Shown piece after piece: positions 54,151-63,190 of a DNA stretch of 64,000 bases (position 1 is its first letter; the number at the start of each line of letters is the position of its first letter). Source of the stretch: Pseudomonadota bacterium (lineage in GTDB: Bacteria > Pseudomonadota > Gammaproteobacteria > Steroidobacterales > Steroidobacteraceae); assembly GCA_021808195.1 (NCBI GenBank), contig JAKBCE010000012.1, positions 1 through 64,000 on the forward strand, written 5' to 3'. A program made the translations under genes and the position numbers. Below the pieces are notes generated by a model. That model did not search any database. It worked only from the letters and a program-made list of their open reading frames with translations, and was not told the origin of the DNA.

Positions 54151-55872
54151 TCACTCGGTCATGAATTCCGGCGAGGAGAGCCACAGAGCATTCCACCGTC
54201 TGCGGTCTGTGGTCTGCGCCAGCGTGCTCAGCGTTGCCTGACTCAGCGTCGCTTCTGCCGCTTCGAATACCGCACTGTGCTCAAGGTCCGGAGGCTGAGC
54301 AGGGCGAATCATCCAAGCCCGACTTGCGAGAGGATAGCTTACGCGATGCATCCACTCGGACCGCAGAAACAGAGCTGGCGCACCCGCAGCCAATTGTTGG
54401 GCTACCGCAAAGCGGGTCGTCAGTTGGCCCGGACTGCTCCACGCATCAGCTGCCAATGGATAGCCGTCCGGAGTCTGGCGGCCATAAAGCGGCTCGCCAA
54501 GCCGGTAGAGCATGCCGATCAGCGGTTGCGGATTCGTCACGATCCGCCCTGAGTAGCTCGCTCTGACCGCAGAGAGCAGATAGCGCATGGGGTCCTTGAA
54601 CTGCGGTTGCGACAGACTCGCCGCGAATTGCGGGCTCATGAATAGAGTCCGCATCACTGCAGCGATATTCCCATGCGTATGCTCCCACGTACGCACCATG
54701 GCGGAGACCAGCGCAGCAGATGGCTGATCGGCAACAAAGTATTGAGCGAGCTCGTAACTGATATGCCGTGCGGTAGCCGGATCGTTGGCGAGCACGGTGA
54801 TCACCTGCTCGATTTCTCCGATACCTTGGCCAGCAAACGTGTGTCCTAGAACGCGCTCCGGCTGTGGATCGTGGCGCGCCGGATTGAACACGACGAGACC
54901 GTGCTGCCATACCCAAGCGCGTAATGCCGGACGAACGTGCACGGGCCGGCCGAGAAGATCGACGCCGAGTCCGGTCAGTACATGGGCGAGATCAGTCACG
55001 TCGGTCTGTGTGTAATGGGCGCCGAGTCCGACGCTGTGCAGTTCCATCACTTCGCGGGCGTAGTTCTCGTTGATATGACCCCGATGATTCTGAGCATTAT
55101 TCAGATAGAGCAGCATCTGGGGAGAAAACATCGTCGCTTGCAGCAAGGTGCGGAAATGGCCGAGCACATGCGGAGCGATGACGTGCCGTACGTAATCGCC
55201 CATCATCGGACCGATGTTGCCACCGCGGAATACGTTGAAATGATTCATCCAGAACCAGATGAGCCGCTGATGAAGCTGGTTTTGCGCATAAATCGCTCGG
55301 AGCAGCTGCTCTTGCATTGCTTGACGAACCAGCAAGTTCGCGTGTTGGCGCAGGGTCTTCAATCGATTGTTCGCAGCCTGCGCAGCATGGGACTCGGCCG
55401 ATATGCGTCCTCGAGCGCGCAAGGTGCTGCGCTCCTCAGCAATGAGCTCTGGCACCCAGTTTTCGAGCGGAGCGTTCACCGGTAACCGCGAGAGCGAGCG
55501 GCCTAGCGGGCTCGGGAGCGCCGCGCGAGCGCGGGGGTCGAGCTGCGCATCGAGGAACCGTATCGCACCGAGACGATGCAATTCAGCCAGTTGCGCTGAA
55601 TTTGCGCCCCATCCGATTCGGTCCAGGAATGCCACCGGGTGGGCGCGTACAGCTTCGTTCAGTGTGGCGGAGAACGCCCTCGGGGTTTGAGCGACATGCC
55701 TCTCAGCAACGTTCTGCCCGTGTGCCGTGGCGAAGCAGGTACCGAGTAGAGCCAGTAACGCGAGGGCGTGAGACCCGAAGACCGTATGCCGCCTGCTTCT
55801 GGTAATCCAGACGCCCGCACGGCCTTGGGGTGTCCTTGGCCACCCGCAGTGCTGGGTATTTTTTGGCGCCAT
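54151..55872 (-). CDS. DUF1800 family exported protein
   Basis: This is a protein of about 573 residues from the start chosen (ATG 55872; ATG 55932 is also in frame). A membrane or signal stretch (HALALLALLGTCFATAHGQ) is followed by the DUF1800 core. That core shows HPVAFLDRIGWGANSAQLAELHRLG, RLIWFWMNHFNVFRGGNIG, LLYLNNAQNHRGHINENYAREVMELHSVGLGAHYTQTDVTDLAHVLTGLG, NPARHDPQPERVLGHTFAGQG, and HGNIAAVMRTLFMSPQFAAS near the C-terminus. It is co-transcribed with the DUF1501 gene. Role unknown. Confidence 0.88.
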   Translation of the reverse strand: MAPKNTQHCGWPRTPQGRAGVWITRSRRHTVFGSHALALLALLGTCFATAHGQNVAERHVAQTPRAFSATLNEAVRAHPVAFLDRIGWGANSAQLAELHRLGAIRFLDAQLDPRARAALPSPLGRSLSRLPVNAPLENWVPELIAEERSTLRARGRISAESHAAQAANNRLKTLRQHANLLVRQAMQEQLLRAIYAQNQLHQRLIWFWMNHFNVFRGGNIGPMMGDYVRHVIAPHVLGHFRTLLQATMFSPQMLLYLNNAQNHRGHINENYAREVMELHSVGLGAHYTQTDVTDLAHVLTGLGVDLLGRPVHVRPALRAWVWQHGLVVFNPARHDPQPERVLGHTFAGQGIGEIEQVITVLANDPATARHISYELAQYFVADQPSAALVSAMVRTWEHTHGNIAAVMRTLFMSPQFAASLSQPQFKDPMRYLLSAVRASYSGRIVTNPQPLIGMLYRLGEPLYGRQTPDGYPLAADAWSSPGQLTTRFAVAQQLAAGAPALFLRSEWMHRVSYPLASRAWMIRPAQPPDLEHSAVFEAAEATLSQATLSTLAQTTDRRRWNALWLSSPEFMTE

Positions 55873-55932
55873 CGCTGGCCGCTCGCGCAGCTTGCGCAGG
55901 TGTCGTCCGCGAGGGGTCGTCTCAGCGAACAT

Positions 55933-56665
55933 CCGGAGCCCTCTTTCAGGTTAAAGCGCTGTTCGTGGCGAAACCACACCGGCGGTTGCATCTGCAACGT
56001 TCATCTGCCCAGTAGCGCAGCAAGCGCTCCGCGGTTGACTGGCGGATCGGTGTCTTTGCGCCCGCGGTGCAAGGGCGGCGCATGCCTGAAACGCATTTGC
56101 GCGCTCCGGCAGCCGGCTGGCGGGAATGCGGGCGCGCTCCCTCTATGACCCGAGGACCGGCAATGAGCGAGGCCAGTGCTCTGAAAGCCAGCCTCGTAGG
56201 ATGCGTAGCGGCGAACCCATCGGCGATCGCTCACCGGGCAATGCGTGAGGATGAGGTGATGTCCTGCGGCGCATGCGCAGGAGCCCCTGAGCAGGCACTG
56301 CCCTGCAAAAGCGGTTCCCCACCGCAGGGATACGCCGATCCTGAGAGTCCTCCCGGGGGGACGGTTGATCACATTCATCGGGCGAACCCCCGTTCACCGC
56401 GCATCCGCACTCGCTCATGCGGCTCGAGTGCAGCTCTGGGTTGCACGAAGGAATGCGAGTCGCAGTAATCGTACCCTCAAAGGGGGACCGTATCAGGGAC
56501 TGTCCTTGATCCAACTGGCTTACGCGCGAGGACGTCCCGGCGTGACATTTCCCAATGTTCGATCACTCATCAAGAACATCTGTGCAATCGGTGCGTCCAG
56601 TCGCACGAGCCCGGTAGTGATCCGTTGTGGATCGTTGGAACAGCAGCGCGGAGCGTGACAGGAAT
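55933..56665. other. Intergenic region with hairpins
   Basis: About 730 bases between divergent genes without a gene I can support. Clear inverted repeats occur (TCCTGCG-N7-CGCAGGA at 56262-56282 and CCCTGC/GCAGGG at about 56302-56330), possibly structured 5' leader RNA of one of the flanking genes or chance in GC-rich DNA. Confidence 0.4.
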
Positions 56666-58537
56666 ATGTACGAGATTGTGAAGAAGATGGCGATCATTCT
56701 GGTCTATTCGAGTGCTTTGGCATTAGTCGGCTGCGGGGGAGGCTCATCCTCATCGAGCGGTACCTCCGGTACCGGAGGATCGGGCAATGCTGGAGCGACC
56801 AGCAGCTATACGATCGGCGGTACGGTGAGCGGACTGCCGAGTGGTCAGACCGTGACGCTTGCCGACAATGGCGGCGATGCGCTCAATATTACGGCGAGCG
56901 GGCCCTTTACGTTCTCGACTTCTTTGGCCACGGGTGCAACGTACTCGGTGACCGTGCAATCGAGTACCAGTGGTACGACCTGTTCAGTGAGTAATGGAAG
57001 TGGGACAGTGGCTTCGGTCACCGTGACAAGTGTGCTGGTCACGTGCGCCGCCGCTTCTCCCCCGACCTACACGGTCGGCGGCACCGTTTCGGGCCTCGCC
57101 TCCGGCGCCACTGCCACGTTGCTCGACAATGGCTCGGACGCACTTCCCGTGAGTAGCAATGGCACATTTACCTTTTCGACCGCGTTGAGTTCTGGCACCG
57201 CTTACGCCGTGACGGTAGGCACGCAGCCCACCGGGCAGAGTTGTGCCGTGACTGCAGGCAGCGGTACGGTCGGGGCCTCGAATGTCACCACGGTGGCGGT
57301 CAGTTGCACTGCTGTGACATACCACGAAACCGTTCTGCACTCATTCGGAAACTCCGACGGCAGCAATCCGCTGGGTGCCCTGATCATGGACCGTGCTGGA
57401 AATCTGTACGGAGCGACACTGAACGGTGGACCGAACGGAGAGGGAACCGTATTTGAGTTCAGCCCACCATCCGCTCCCAGTGGAACATGGACGGAGAGTA
57501 TTCTCTATTCGTTTCCTGCCCTCACCGATGGGTCAAATCCCACTGGTGGGCTGGTCATGGACGGCGCCGGAAACCTATACGGAATGACTGAATTTGGCGG
57601 TGATCTGGGGTGCACGACCGCGCAGACCGGTTGCGGCGTCGTGTATGAGCTCAGTCCGCCGGCCAGTGCAGGGACCGCCTGGACCGAGACCGTTCTGTAC
57701 GCATTTACGGGGGGAAATGACGGCAAGTTCCCGCCGGGCTCTTTGATCATGGATAGCGTAGGGAATCTCTATGGGTCGACCGCGCAAGGCGGCGCCAACG
57801 GCGGCGGAACGGTGTTCGAACTCGTCCGTCCCGGAAGCTCAGGTAGCAGTTGGACGTTGAACGTGCTGCATGCCTTCGGAGGCAGTGGAGATGGCGTGAA
57901 ACCGTTAACTCTCATCATGGATGGAGGCGGAAATCTCTACGGGATGACGGAATTGGGTGGTGACATTTCGTGCAGCGGAAGCGGTGGGCAGGGCTGCGGC
58001 ATCGTGTTCGAGCTTTCCCCAACGGCAACGGCAGGACTTTGGACCGAGAGCATATTACACACCTTCGGCCTGAGCAGCACCGACGGGCAAGAGCCGGTGA
58101 GTACGCTGATCCTGGCTCCTAGCGGCAACCTGTACGGCACAACCAATGGCGGCGGGGTAAATCAATTCGGGACCCTCTTTGAGTTGAGTCCGCCATCCGT
58201 TTCCGGTGGCAGCTGGACCGACACGCTTCTGTATGCATTCGCTGGAGGAAACGATGGCGCGTTCCCCGGATCCAATCTGATTATGGATAGTGCCGGAGAT
58301 CTGTTCGGCACAACAGGGCTGGGCGGTTTGGCGAACGGCGGAACCGTGTTCGAGGCCAGTCCGCCCGCGAGTGCGGGTGGGGCCTGGACTGAGTCGGTGC
58401 TGCACAGCTTCCTGAACGACAGTACGGACGGAGACGGACCAGGGGGATTAGTGGCCGACAAGGCGGGAAATTTCTACGGTGTGACGCAATTAGGGGGGGC
58501 ATACTCCGCTGGCATCTTGTACGAGATCAGCCCGTGA
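56666..58537 (+). CDS. GloVer-repeat lipoprotein
   Basis: This 623-residue lipoprotein has an N-terminal hydrophobic run ending LALVGC, then a Gly/Ser linker. Two similar beta-sandwich-like units of about 80 residues follow (SYTIGGTVSGLPSG... and TYTVGGTVSGLASG..., each ending TCSVS or SCAVT plus a later Cys). Seven tandem GloVer repeats come after them (pattern: G.LI MD.AGNLYG.T..GG....GTVFELSPP, then W.E..LY.F). Such proteins are choice-of-anchor surface proteins of unknown role, with a possible beta-propeller. ATG 56666 follows AGGAAT. Confidence 0.83.
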   Translation: MYEIVKKMAIILVYSSALALVGCGGGSSSSSGTSGTGGSGNAGATSSYTIGGTVSGLPSGQTVTLADNGGDALNITASGPFTFSTSLATGATYSVTVQSSTSGTTCSVSNGSGTVASVTVTSVLVTCAAASPPTYTVGGTVSGLASGATATLLDNGSDALPVSSNGTFTFSTALSSGTAYAVTVGTQPTGQSCAVTAGSGTVGASNVTTVAVSCTAVTYHETVLHSFGNSDGSNPLGALIMDRAGNLYGATLNGGPNGEGTVFEFSPPSAPSGTWTESILYSFPALTDGSNPTGGLVMDGAGNLYGMTEFGGDLGCTTAQTGCGVVYELSPPASAGTAWTETVLYAFTGGNDGKFPPGSLIMDSVGNLYGSTAQGGANGGGTVFELVRPGSSGSSWTLNVLHAFGGSGDGVKPLTLIMDGGGNLYGMTELGGDISCSGSGGQGCGIVFELSPTATAGLWTESILHTFGLSSTDGQEPVSTLILAPSGNLYGTTNGGGVNQFGTLFELSPPSVSGGSWTDTLLYAFAGGNDGAFPGSNLIMDSAGDLFGTTGLGGLANGGTVFEASPPASAGGAWTESVLHSFLNDSTDGDGPGGLVADKAGNFYGVTQLGGAYSAGILYEISP

Positions 58538-58579
58538 CCGGGTGTAGAGTACGAGCGGGTCAGGCGGGGGGGACGCCTC

Positions 58580-59050
58580 CTACAGTCGCCCGGGCAGATG
58601 CAGCGCGAAGCGCGCCCCACCGAGGGGCGCGGTATCGACGGCAAGGGATCCGCCGTAGAGCTCCACCGTCTCTCTCACCATCGCCAGACCGAGGTCGTGT
58701 CCGGGCACGATTTCATCCGTGCGCACGCCCCGCTCGAGCACACGCGCGCGATTCTCGGCGGAGATCCCCGGCCCGTCATCCTCGACAAGGATCGTCATGT
58801 TCTCCTGCAACAGCCCCGGCCGGGTCGACCTCAACGGTCAGGCGCACGCGCTGCGCGCACCACTTGCAGGCATTGTCGAGCAAGTTACCGAGCATCTCCA
58901 TCAGATCAGCGCGGTCACCGGCGAACTGACAGGCCGCGCTCACCGCGAGTTCGAGCGAGAGGTCCTTGTGGCGGTAGACCTTCAGCAGCGCAGCGCGCAG
59001 ATCGGCCGCCACCGGGACCGGAATTGAGCAACCGGTCCACGGTCGTGCGC
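58580..59050 (-). pseudogene. Broken histidine kinase, ATPase part only (PhoQ-like)
   Basis: The C-terminal catalytic domain of a sensor kinase is visible in two frames. The first has VAADLRAALLKVYRHKDLSLELAVS and the N box MLGNLLDNACKW. After a frameshift near 58800 come the G1 motif VEDDGPGIS, the G2-like GHDLGLAMVRETVELYGGSL and the end. Sensor, membrane and His-dimerisation regions are missing and no start exists. The remnant resembles PhoQ-type kinases. It lies before a MFS-type pump operon. Confidence 0.7.
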
Positions 59051-59443
59051 GGATTCGGGACATGAGGGCGTTGGTCCTATCGATCGGACAAAGAGTATTA
59101 AGCAACTTTAGGAGTCCCATGGTGGGCGGTTGCACCGCATAGCCCGTGTGAAGCGGATGACCGGTAGCGATTGATGACGCACGCTGCGGCGCACAATTTG
59201 TGCGAGACGTTGCAATTAATGCGGAAATGATACACGCGCAGAATGCGGCACATCGCGCAGCTCCCGCCCGAGAGGTGCGGCGCGCAGGGGGGGCGATTCA
59301 GTGGCGGGCTTACCGTCTAGCGGCTGCTGGGTCGGATTTTCCGCAGCGCCTTAGAATCGGCATAATATGCGGCGGGGGGATGCTCGGGCTCAAGGTGAGA
59401 CTGCGAGTCTCGCCCGCGGCTGCGGTTCGAAGAAGGGCGGACG
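59051..59443. other. Region upstream of the Usp-EmrA gene
   Basis: About 390 bases containing presumably the promoter of the pump operon. No repeat or operator was recognised with confidence. Confidence 0.3.
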
Positions 59444-61096
59444 GTGTACCAGCGAATTCTCCTGGCCTACGACGGCTCGATCGAGGGGCGTACGGCGTTG
59501 CGCGAGGGCGCGCTGCTGGCGAGGCGATTTGGCGCGCAGGTGTTCGTTCTTTCGGTTATGGCGGAAACGGCCGGTACGAAGCTCGGCGAGGGCATCGGCG
59601 GAGGCGGCATCGCGCAGCTACGCGTGGAGTACGAACGTGTACTGCAACAGGGTATGGAGCGGCTCGCGGCGCTCGGATTTCAGGCGGCAGGCAAGCTCGT
59701 TATCGGTGAGCCGGCCCGAGAGATCGCCGCGTACGCTGAGCAGGTTAACGCGGATCTGGTTGTGGTCGGACACCGCCACCAAAGCGCGATCGGGCGGTGG
59801 TGGTCCGGGTCGAGCGGGGTCTATCTCAGCGATCACACTCGCTGCAGCCTGCTGGTTTGCAAAAACGTCATCGACGACGCGCACTTCGCAAGCTTGCTGG
59901 CGCAGAGTGCTGCGCCCGGGATTGCCAAGTGGGAGGCGGCTCACCACGGTGCGTCGAGTGGCGATGATGGGGTAGGGGGCACGGCCGGCAAAGCGGCGTC
60001 GGACGCTCGGCCGCCGACGCACTCGCCGTCCCCCATGCCAGAGCCGGCTCAGGCTGCACCTCCGCCTTCTGCGAGACGGCGACGACTTCGGGCGCTGCTG
60101 TTTATGCTGTTGCCGCTGGCGCTGATCGCCGCGCTCATCGTCTACGCCCTTGGTGGAGAAACCGTTACGACTGATAACGCATACGTTGAAGCCAACACCG
60201 TGGGCATTTCGACGGACGTATCGGGCATCGTAGCCCGAGTGTACGCAAAGGAGAATCAGCACGTCACGCGTGGCCAGATCCTTTACACTCTGCGCGATCG
60301 GAAATATCGCTTCGCCCTGGATCGCGCCACGGCGCAGCTCACTGCGGTGCGCGATAAGTTGATCGGAGAGCAGGCCAGCTATCGAGAGATGTTGGCGAAA
60401 ATCGCGCAAGCCAGGTACGACCTGGCTTACTACCGCAAGCAATTTCATCGCGCCCGCATCCTCGTCCCCGTGCATGCGGTCTCTCGCACGCACTATGAGA
60501 CCACGGACCGCGATCTCGAGCGCGCACGAGAAACATTGGCATCGCTCAACGAGCAGCTCGCTGCCATTGATGCCAGCCTCAACGAGCATCCGACCGGTCC
60601 GGTGGAGCAGTACCCGCAGTATCTGAGCGCACTGGCGGCGCGCAACGAGGCGGCACGTGAGCTTGCCCACACCACTGTGCGGGCACCGTTTGATGGGGTC
60701 GTGACAATGGTGCCAACCATCCAGCCCGGCAGTTATCTTGCAGCGTCTGTCACGGCGTTTTATCTGGTGGATACTGACGTGGTGTGGGTGAGAGCGGATC
60801 CGAAGGAAACTGCTCTGACCTACGTGCGTCCTGGGCAGGCGGTGACCGTGACCATCGATACCTATCCCGGGCAGACATGGCATGGCAAGGTGGCGAGCAT
60901 CGGTCCGGCGGCAGCGCAACAGTTCTCTCTACTGCCGGCACAGAACACGAGCGGCAACTGGGTGAAGGTCGTGCAGCGCATTCCGCTGCGCATCGCCGTC
61001 GATGCGAGCGATCGGAATCTGCCGCCGCTGCGCGCCGGGATGAGTGCGGAGGTGAGTATCGACACCGGCCACGCGCGGGGCTGGTCCATACTCTGA
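59444..61096 (+). CDS. Universal stress protein fused to EmrA/HlyD-type adaptor
   Basis: One open frame of 550 residues joins two unrelated parts. Residues 1-140 form a UspA domain (ILLAYDGSIEGRTALREGALLARRFG, LVVVGHRHQSAIGRWWSGSSGVYLSDHTRCSLLVCK). Residues 141-215 are a Pro/Ala/Ser-rich linker. Residues 216-236 form a membrane anchor. From 240 on an EmrA/HlyD adaptor follows (TDNAYVEANTVGISTDVSGIVARVYAKENQHVTRGQILYTL, a long coiled coil, TVRAPFDGVVTMVPTIQPGSYLAASV, barrel region to the end). GTG 59444 is the likely start. An internal ATG at 60035 lacks a ribosome site, so a separate adaptor is less likely. The Usp part would lie in the cytoplasm. It is followed by the MFS pump gene 12 bases on. 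Confidence 0.82.
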   Translation: MYQRILLAYDGSIEGRTALREGALLARRFGAQVFVLSVMAETAGTKLGEGIGGGGIAQLRVEYERVLQQGMERLAALGFQAAGKLVIGEPAREIAAYAEQVNADLVVVGHRHQSAIGRWWSGSSGVYLSDHTRCSLLVCKNVIDDAHFASLLAQSAAPGIAKWEAAHHGASSGDDGVGGTAGKAASDARPPTHSPSPMPEPAQAAPPPSARRRRLRALLFMLLPLALIAALIVYALGGETVTTDNAYVEANTVGISTDVSGIVARVYAKENQHVTRGQILYTLRDRKYRFALDRATAQLTAVRDKLIGEQASYREMLAKIAQARYDLAYYRKQFHRARILVPVHAVSRTHYETTDRDLERARETLASLNEQLAAIDASLNEHPTGPVEQYPQYLSALAARNEAARELAHTTVRAPFDGVVTMVPTIQPGSYLAASVTAFYLVDTDVVWVRADPKETALTYVRPGQAVTVTIDTYPGQTWHGKVASIGPAAAQQFSLLPAQNTSGNWVKVVQRIPLRIAVDASDRNLPPLRAGMSAEVSIDTGHARGWSIL

Positions 61097-61108
61097 GAGG
61101 GTACGGCG

Positions 61109-62647
61109 GTGGCAGATGAGCTGAGCCCAAGCACCCCCAATCGCGCTGGCATCACGCTCTGCGTGATGCTTGCGACTCTCATGCAGTCGCTCGATACGAC
61201 GATTGCCAACGTGGCGCTGCCCCACATGCAAGGGAGCCTGGCGGCGAGCCAGGACCAGATTGATTGGGTGCTGACATCCTATATCGTGGCGGCGGCGATC
61301 GCGACGCCGCTCACCGGGTTCCTGACGGCTCGTCTGAGTCTAAAACGACTTTTCATCATATCAGTGGCTGGGTTCACTGTTGCTTCCATGCTTTGTGGGT
61401 TGGCGCAGTCGGTGACGGAGATCGTTCTCTTTCGCTGGCTGCAGGGATTGTTCGGCGCTGCTCTGGTGCCGCTCTCGCAGACCGTATTGCTGAATATCAA
61501 TCCGCCACAGCGACAGGGTTCGGCAATGGCGGCTTGGGGCATGGCGGTCATGGCAGCGCCCATCCTCGGCCCGGTGCTCGGCGGCTGGCTCACCGAGGAT
61601 TACAGCTGGCGCTACGTCTTTTACATCAACCTGCCGATCGGAGTCGTTGCGCTTCTTGGCATGGTAGCCTTCCTTCCGGAGGCGCGGCGCCGCAGCCAGA
61701 CACGGCTCGACTGGATCGGCTTCGTCAGCCTGAGCGTCGCGATTGCGGCTTTGCAGGTGATGCTCGATCGAGGGCAGGAGCTCGACTGGTTGGGCTCCAA
61801 GGAAATCGTCGTCGAGGCGATCGTGGCAGGATCGGCGTTCTATGTCTTCCTGGTGCACACCTTTACGGCGCGCGAGCCATTTCTCAGACCTTCATTGTTC
61901 CGCGACCGAAACTTCAGCGCTGGCGTGATCTTCGTGGCGATTGTCGGGCTGACTTTCTACGCCTCCCTGGCGCTGCAACCACCTTATCTGCAGGACCTCA
62001 TGAACTACCCAGTCATCACGGCCGGGTTCGTGATGGGTCCCAGAGGCATCGGCACCATGTTCGCCATGACGATCGTCGGCAAGCTGATTGGCCGCGCCGA
62101 CACCCGAGTGCTGCTCGGCATCGGACTGGGACTTTCAGCATGGTCCTTCTATCTCATGACGGGGTGGACGCCGGATGTATCGAGTTGGTCGGTGATATGG
62201 GTCGGGGTCCTCCAAGGCGTGGGATTGGGCTTTCTCTTTACCCCTCTCAGTGTCGTATCGTTGTCGACGCTCTCGCCCGGTGTACGGCCGGAAGGCGCCG
62301 GATTCTACAATCTGGCGCGCAACGTCGGCTCTAGCGTCGGCATTTCCATTGTTGGCGTAGTGCTTGCACGCACTACTCAGACCAACCATGCGGCCATTAC
62401 GCAGTACGTCACGGCGGTCAGCCCGCAGTTTCGCAATCCACAAGTGGCACAGGCCCTCAGTCCCTTCACAGCCTCCGGCCGCGCCGCACTCGACGCGCTG
62501 ATCATGCAGCAATCGCAGGTGATCGCCTACATCGACGACTATAAGTTCCTGATGATCGCCACGCTTGCCGTGATCCCGTTGCTCATGGTGTTCAAGGGGC
62601 GGTCCGATGCCCCGAGCTCGGAGCATTCAACGGTGGCGGAAATTTGA
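61109..62647 (+). CDS. MFS multidrug transporter, DHA2 family (EmrB-like)
   Basis: This 512-residue transporter with about 14 membrane segments has the DHA2 signatures LMQSLDTTIANVALPHMQGSLAAS at the start, SYIVAAAIATPLTGFLTARLSLKRLF, LQGLFGAALVPLSQTVLLN, and GWLTEDYSWRYVFYINLPIGVVALL, the GxxxxGP/WRWIF region of EmrB. It works with the adaptor encoded just upstream to form an EmrAB-type tripartite pump, possibly using an outer-membrane channel from elsewhere. GTG 61109 is preceded by GAGAGGG. Confidence 0.92.
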   Translation: MADELSPSTPNRAGITLCVMLATLMQSLDTTIANVALPHMQGSLAASQDQIDWVLTSYIVAAAIATPLTGFLTARLSLKRLFIISVAGFTVASMLCGLAQSVTEIVLFRWLQGLFGAALVPLSQTVLLNINPPQRQGSAMAAWGMAVMAAPILGPVLGGWLTEDYSWRYVFYINLPIGVVALLGMVAFLPEARRRSQTRLDWIGFVSLSVAIAALQVMLDRGQELDWLGSKEIVVEAIVAGSAFYVFLVHTFTAREPFLRPSLFRDRNFSAGVIFVAIVGLTFYASLALQPPYLQDLMNYPVITAGFVMGPRGIGTMFAMTIVGKLIGRADTRVLLGIGLGLSAWSFYLMTGWTPDVSSWSVIWVGVLQGVGLGFLFTPLSVVSLSTLSPGVRPEGAGFYNLARNVGSSVGISIVGVVLARTTQTNHAAITQYVTAVSPQFRNPQVAQALSPFTASGRAALDALIMQQSQVIAYIDDYKFLMIATLAVIPLLMVFKGRSDAPSSEHSTVAEI

Positions 62648-62774
62648 GTTTCTGCGTCCGGAGCCGCGCACCCACTCTGGATTCGGAAATTGAGATCGCC
62701 CAAAAGAGCCGGTCCTTGGGAGTCGGCTGGTCGCAGCGTTCGGTTGGCTGCCGCTCACGCATGAAGCAGGGTCG

Positions 62775-63190
62775 GGGGCCGATGAGCGGAAGACCGCGGG
62801 TATCTCAGGCATGAGCTGCAAGAGAATGACTTGCTCGACAATTTCGCAGATAGCGGTGAAGACGGCAGTCACTTGGCGGAAGCACAGCCGTACGAGCTGA
62901 TCAGGCTTGATGTGCAGCTGCCAGGGCGCGACGGCTGGAGCGTGGCGACGGATCTGCGACGCCGGGGTATCGCGGGCGACCGGTCCTGTTCCTGACGGCT
63001 CGTGGTGTGGTTCGGGACCGTGCGAATGGGCTCGATCTCGGCGCGGATGACTACCTCGGGAGGCTCTTTGCCTTTCCGCAGTTCTTGGCGCGCATGAGAT
63101 CGCTTCTGAGGCGCGGAGCGGCCAAGCACTCGAGCATTTTTGCGCTTCGCCGGTCTCGAATTCATCTTGGGCGCCACTAGGCGCGACGTG
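62775..63190 (+). pseudogene. Broken OmpR-family response regulator (CusR/CopR-like)
   Basis: Fragments of a heavy-metal-type response regulator occur in three frames: ADERKTAGIS, then [52 protein letters not shown], which ends in a stop, then [26 protein letters not shown] and RMRSLLRRG. The Asp phosphoacceptor context ([11 protein letters not shown]) is kept but the conserved Lys region is changed to LGRLFAF. The DNA-binding domain is not clearly preserved. Frame changes and stops make the gene non-functional. Confidence 0.7.

Noticed and set aside
56262..56330. Possible structured RNA
   Set aside because: Two GC-rich hairpins alone, without any known riboswitch core, are expected by chance in this composition.
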